From Antarcticibacterium arcticum (GTDB lineage: Bacteria; Bacteroidota; Bacteroidia; Flavobacteriales; Flavobacteriaceae), in contig NZ_CP042476.1 of the NCBI RefSeq assembly GCF_007993795.1, positions 558,001 through 622,000 of the forward strand: 64,000 nucleotides of DNA, in the 5' to 3' direction. Below the pieces are notes generated by a model. The model had not been told where the DNA came from. It saw nothing but the letters and a program-made list of their open reading frames with translations, and did no database searches. Made by a program: the position numbers and the translations under genes. Of this stretch, positions 61,171 through 64,000 are shown in pieces. Within the stretch, counting starts at the first letter, position 1, and each line of letters opens with the position of its first letter.

Positions 61171-61335
61171 TCAGGACAACTTTTCCAGCTGTTTCATCAC
61201 CTCTTCGGCTTCGTAAGTTTTTTGGTCGCTCAGTTTCCTGTTGGTCCCGGAAAGCTCATAAGACTCTTTTTGCAGCTGTTGATATTTCTCCTGTAACTTT
61301 TCTTTTTCTGTTTTCTTTTTGAATATCCCGAACAT
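61171..61335 (-). CDS. Lacal_2735-family small coiled-coil protein
   Basis: 54 residues from the ATG at 61333-61335 (MFGIFKKKTEKEKLQEKY); the frame can be extended by eight codons to another ATG, but the family starts with MFGIF. The rest is a charged coiled coil ending MKQLEKLS. Lacal_2735 proteins are small, conserved in flavobacteria, and of unknown function. Its identification is a mark of the host group. Separated from the CocE gene by hairpins. Confidence 0.85.
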   Translation of the reverse strand: MFGIFKKKTEKEKLQEKYQQLQKESYELSGTNRKLSDQKTYEAEEVMKQLEKLS

Positions 61336-61634
61336 ACCGTGATTTTTAAGATTAATCATCCAACGAATTACACGGGTGAAGATACAAAATGTTTAAACTA
61401 TTAATTAAAATATTGAACAAAATATTTAAAAAATAAGCGGAAATATCATACAAAGGCCCTGCGATGGATGTTAATTCCTCCTTTTAAGGAAATTTTGAAT
61501 TGCTGTAAATGGGTAATCCATTTCCGGAAACCTGGATATAGGTAGGACTAAAAAAAGTAATACTAATTTTTTCATAACCGCCCATTTTTTATAGGCTGCT
61601 TTGCTTAAATTGGGAATGTAAAAATTTTAAATAT
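61336..61634. other. Intergenic region without a supported gene
   Basis: AT-rich, with ATGTTTAAAC and TTGAACAAAAT motifs near 61388-61425 that look like weak relatives of the TTTTGTTAAACA element. No gene or hairpin supported. Confidence 0.4.
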
Positions 61635-62090
61635 ATGCCGGTTATAAAGCTACAAACCTATATTAAAGCAAATATTTACCTTGTTTTTGACTTATCGAGA
61701 AGTATTGACCTTCAATCCAAATATGTTACAGATTCCAGTGAAAAAGCTATAGCAGGAAGAACAACCGGGTTAATAAACCTTGGCGAAACTGTTACCTATA
61801 GGGGAAAACACCTTGGTATTAAGCAAAATCTTACTTCCAGGGTAACCGATTTTCACCGGCCCAATTTTTTTGCAGATGAAATGGTGAAAGGTGCTTTTAA
61901 AAGTTTTAGACATGAACACCATTTCATTGCTACAGGAGAGGGCACAATAATGAAAGACGAGTTTAATTTTCAGTCTCCGCTGGGCGTTCTGGGGAAACTG
62001 GCAAATACTTTATTTCTAAAATCCTATATGACCAGGTTCCTTGAAAACCGGAATAAGGTGATCAAAGAGTTTGCAGAAAGTGGAAGGTGA
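61635..62090 (+). CDS. SRPBCC-family (START-like) protein
   Basis: 151 residues. Typical START-like pieces: KANIYLVFDLSRSIDLQSKY, then GETVTYRGKHLGI and FHRPNFFADEMVKGAFKSFR. The end HEHHF, EFNFQSPLGVLGKLANTLFL and MTRFLENRNKVIKEFAE fits the cell-division-inhibitor/polyketide-cyclase-like branch. Hydrophobic-ligand binding is the family theme; the ligand is unknown. Monocistronic. Confidence 0.85.
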   Translation: MPVIKLQTYIKANIYLVFDLSRSIDLQSKYVTDSSEKAIAGRTTGLINLGETVTYRGKHLGIKQNLTSRVTDFHRPNFFADEMVKGAFKSFRHEHHFIATGEGTIMKDEFNFQSPLGVLGKLANTLFLKSYMTRFLENRNKVIKEFAESGR

Positions 62091-62191
62091 AAGGAAATTA
62101 TGCCCGAACCCCAAAGGGAGTAAGAGTTTTGAAAACCGCTAATATGGAGCAATTCAACCCTGCACCCTCCGGCTCAAATATCTAATATTCT

Positions 62192-62983
62192 TTAAAATCC
62201 CCATGGATCTTCAGCATTGAGGTAAGGACTGGCGAATGTTGTCCAGGAAGTGGTGTTTAATTCCCTGCCGTCAATATTCATTGGAGTGAACCTAACTTTA
62301 TAGTTTCCCTTTTTGTTATATGTAAAAGCCCCGGAACACATGTTATGACCCACGTAGAGTTTGCCCTTCCATTCCTGAATGTAATAGGTGGTTAATTTCC
62401 CTGTGGTAAGATCCATTACTTCAGTTTTAAACCATATTTGAGCATTAGCTTTTTCTGAAATATTAAAAATGGCATTTGCTTCGGGACCACAACCATAGAA
62501 TTGCACATTGGTTTCAGCAAAAACAATTTTTAAATTTTTATCGAGGGGTGCTGCATTTTGCAATCCAGTTGTTTCCCAATAGACCATTTCATCTTCTTTT
62601 TTTAGGGGATTATATCGCTGGTTAAAATTCTTCAGGATGTCCTCATCAGGTTTGGCTGAAAGTTTTAAGTAGTACTTCCTGTTTGGCAACAGGCTTTGAA
62701 CAGGTTTAAATATAGCCTGGGTAAGCATCATTTGCCCCCGAAGGATTCCCTTAAGCTCTAAAATGATCTTTTCCCCATCATCTGTTTCCAGGTAAACTTC
62801 CCGTGTTCCAAGCGCTTCAATTTGTGGTTGACTATAGGCATAACCTTCTACAATAAACATAGGATTGAGGCTTATCTCCTTTTGCTGCGGAAAAAACTGT
62901 ATCCCGCTCATAGTACATTCATAATTTCCGGCTTGAATGGAAAGGGTAAGGCTAAGGCGGAAAAATAAGGAAAGATATTTCAT
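62192..62983 (-). CDS. Hypothetical secreted protein
   Basis: 263 residues with a signal peptide (YLSLFFRLSLTLSIQAG). The rest is beta-rich (SLNPMFIVEGYAYSQP; EVYLETDDGEKIILELKG; KVRFTPMNIDG). Several cysteines are spread (YECTMSG, YGCGPEAN, NMCSGAF) and could pair in the periplasm. No family recognised. Same strand as the lipoprotein at 63105, about 120 bases apart; the two may or may not share a transcript. Confidence 0.65.
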   Translation of the reverse strand: MKYLSLFFRLSLTLSIQAGNYECTMSGIQFFPQQKEISLNPMFIVEGYAYSQPQIEALGTREVYLETDDGEKIILELKGILRGQMMLTQAIFKPVQSLLPNRKYYLKLSAKPDEDILKNFNQRYNPLKKEDEMVYWETTGLQNAAPLDKNLKIVFAETNVQFYGCGPEANAIFNISEKANAQIWFKTEVMDLTTGKLTTYYIQEWKGKLYVGHNMCSGAFTYNKKGNYKVRFTPMNIDGRELNTTSWTTFASPYLNAEDPWGF

Positions 62984-63104
62984 AATTGCAGAGATTATAA
63001 AGCGATAAGTAGCAGCAATTGTTGTTCCGAACAGTTGAAGGGTTTAATATGTAATCATTTTTATTTCCCGGCAAATGCAACCATATATGATTATCTGGCA
63101 GTGA

Positions 63105-63632
63105 TTAAAAAGTAGCTTTATACGTAACGTCAAATCTTACTTCACTAACTTGATTTGAATTTATAGTAACTGGAAAGATCGCGGTTGAACTATGAAAGTT
63201 TGAATAAAATTTACCATCCTCTTTTACAAACAGGCTATAATCTCCGGGTTCAAGTTCAACTTGAAAGAATCCATCGCTATCAGATTCTACCATGGCTACC
63301 AGGTTTGTATTTATTGCCGAATAAAAGGGGGTGAAACCTATTTGTTCCACATCAGCATTTGTGGTCAATTCATACACATATACCTCTCTCTTAACCTGGC
63401 AAATCGTTCCTCGTCCCACCGGCATGAAATCGCCGCTCCAAAACCACACGTCTCCCCACAGTCCTTGTTCAATGGAGACTTTCTGGTTGTTCCTGGGTGG
63501 ATTGGTTTGTGAATAACAATTTGATTCCGGTTTAGAATCAACGCTACAGGATATAAAAGGCATTATTATTAAAACTGCAAATACTAACCGAAGAAGTCGG
63601 TTTTTGAATGAATTAATCAGGTTTAATTGCAA
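63105..63632 (-). CDS. Lipoprotein with a prealbumin-like (carboxypeptidase regulatory-type) domain
   Basis: 175 residues, starting at TTG (63630-63632); no ATG gives the full signal peptide (RLVFAVLIIMPFISCS, Cys near 29). The mature part has VEQIGFTPFYSAINTNLVA, then ESDSDGFFQVELEPGDYSLF and a KYYSNF-like strand series, the pattern of carboxypeptidase-regulatory/SpaA-like beta sandwiches. Surface or periplasmic. Function unknown. Confidence 0.7.
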   Translation of the reverse strand: MQLNLINSFKNRLLRLVFAVLIIMPFISCSVDSKPESNCYSQTNPPRNNQKVSIEQGLWGDVWFWSGDFMPVGRGTICQVKREVYVYELTTNADVEQIGFTPFYSAINTNLVAMVESDSDGFFQVELEPGDYSLFVKEDGKFYSNFHSSTAIFPVTINSNQVSEVRFDVTYKATF

Positions 63633-63714
63633 TGGTAAGATTTAAATGACAATAATATTAAAATTTCATTATCCGGCATGGATGCCGGGGGCAGAACCCG
63701 TGTTTTGTGACAGA

Positions 63715-64000
63715 CTAACGGTTCTTTAATTGGTTTTCCAGTTCAGCAATTCTTTCAGAACTTTTTTTAATAGCTATCCGGGCAGCTAACCTTAATTCAA
63801 GTTCGTCTACTACTATCGCTGCCATTTCCTCCAAGATATCCAATTGGCCCTTATGAATAAACCGCTGTTTCTTGTCAATTATACAAAGTGTACCAAGATT
63901 GTGTCCGTCTTTGGTTTGCAGGGGAGCAGCCGCATAAAACCTTAGTCCAAAATCACTGCAAACCAGCGGATTTGTCATGCAGCGTGGATCTTCAATAGCA
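63715..64000 (-). CDS. GAF-domain protein (partial, cut by the window end)
   Basis: The frame is open to the right edge. It encodes the C-terminal half of a GAF domain (FYAAAPLQTKDGHNLGTLCI, IDKKQRF, ILEEMAAIVVDELELR), then a coiled-coil tail (SSERIAELENQLKNR) and a TAG stop at 63715-63717. The GAF resembles the one in the hybrid kinase at 9142-11595 (FYA.iP..T..GyNiGTvCv.D). It may be a complete small GAF protein or the end of a larger sensor; the N-terminus is outside the window. Confidence 0.75.
   Translation of the reverse strand, partial: AIEDPRCMTNPLVCSDFGLRFYAAAPLQTKDGHNLGTLCIIDKKQRFIHKGQLDILEEMAAIVVDELELRLAARIAIKKSSERIAELENQLKNR

Noticed and set aside
61066..61296. 76-codon plus-strand frame
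   Set aside because: Antisense to Lacal_2735 and built in part from the hairpin repeat.
1..64000. CRISPR arrays, insertion sequences, tRNA and rRNA genes
   Set aside because: None seen: the repeats found have no spacer structure, and no transposase or RNA-gene signature was recognised.

Overview
The window reads as chromosomal DNA of a flavobacterium (Bacteroidota, Flavobacteriaceae; a Salegentibacter/Gramella/Zunongwangia-type organism is likely, but this is inferred from gene families and not from a marker gene). The DNA is AT-rich, Shine-Dalgarno sites are weak, a TAnnTTTG-type promoter box is present, and there are families typical of that group (Lacal_2735, DUF4494, DUF5687, a YaiO-type outer-membrane protein, multi-CHRD lipoprotein). 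I see no rRNA, tRNA, CRISPR array, phage or insertion sequence. It looks like ordinary backbone with a few specialised loci, ending inside genes at both edges.

Layout. 0-5.3 kb: a lipoprotein, then the conserved ybbP-ybbA / tesA-like group. 5.3-11.6 kb: a five-gene minus-strand operon (hybrid histidine kinase, response regulator, YaiO-like outer-membrane protein, membrane-anchored helical-repeat protein, family-2 glycosyltransferase), a candidate regulated exopolysaccharide machine. 11.8-18.7 kb: EF-G-like GTPase, exonuclease III, a CDF cation exporter coupled to a half-size solute-binding lipoprotein, a saccharopine-dehydrogenase-like enzyme, and small membrane proteins. 18.7-25.8 kb: a PAS/GAF histidine kinase with its receiver, an Fnr/Crp regulator, and a DUF5687/ABC pair. 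26-35 kb: zinc peptidase, S9 peptidase, serine hydrolase, an exonuclease/GIY-YIG fusion, YitT. 35.4-40.8 kb: a complete arsenic operon transcribed arsD-arsA-arsR-arsM-arsC-acr3. 40.9-47.5 kb: DUF5996, a Crp-like regulator, an SDR/aldehyde-dehydrogenase pair, DUF4256, DUF4494. 47.5-57.6 kb: PhzF, a five-repeat CHRD lipoprotein divergent from an MscS channel, an exported glutamate-racemase-like protein, a VOC protein, a TPR protein, and an exported beta-barrel. 57.7-64 kb: small proteins, a membrane-protein/XRE pair, a CocE-type hydrolase, Lacal_2735, SRPBCC, secreted proteins, and a GAF protein cut by the window end.

The most unusual signals are: (1) dispersed degenerate arrays with a strict 7-bp period that abut gene ends, several of them carrying a CCTGCC/GGCAGG palindrome; (2) the HK-RR-YaiO-HEAT-GT2 operon; (3) an ArsD fused to an AhpD-like domain without its CxxC, in an operon where ArsD, ArsR and ArsM all end in cysteine tails; (4) a signal-peptide-bearing, enlarged glutamate racemase homologue; (5) a solute-binding protein reduced to one lobe and translationally coupled to a CDF exporter; (6) five small proteins of 38-56 residues, four of them with one membrane span. 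Gene coupling through a one-base TAATG overlap recurs four times.
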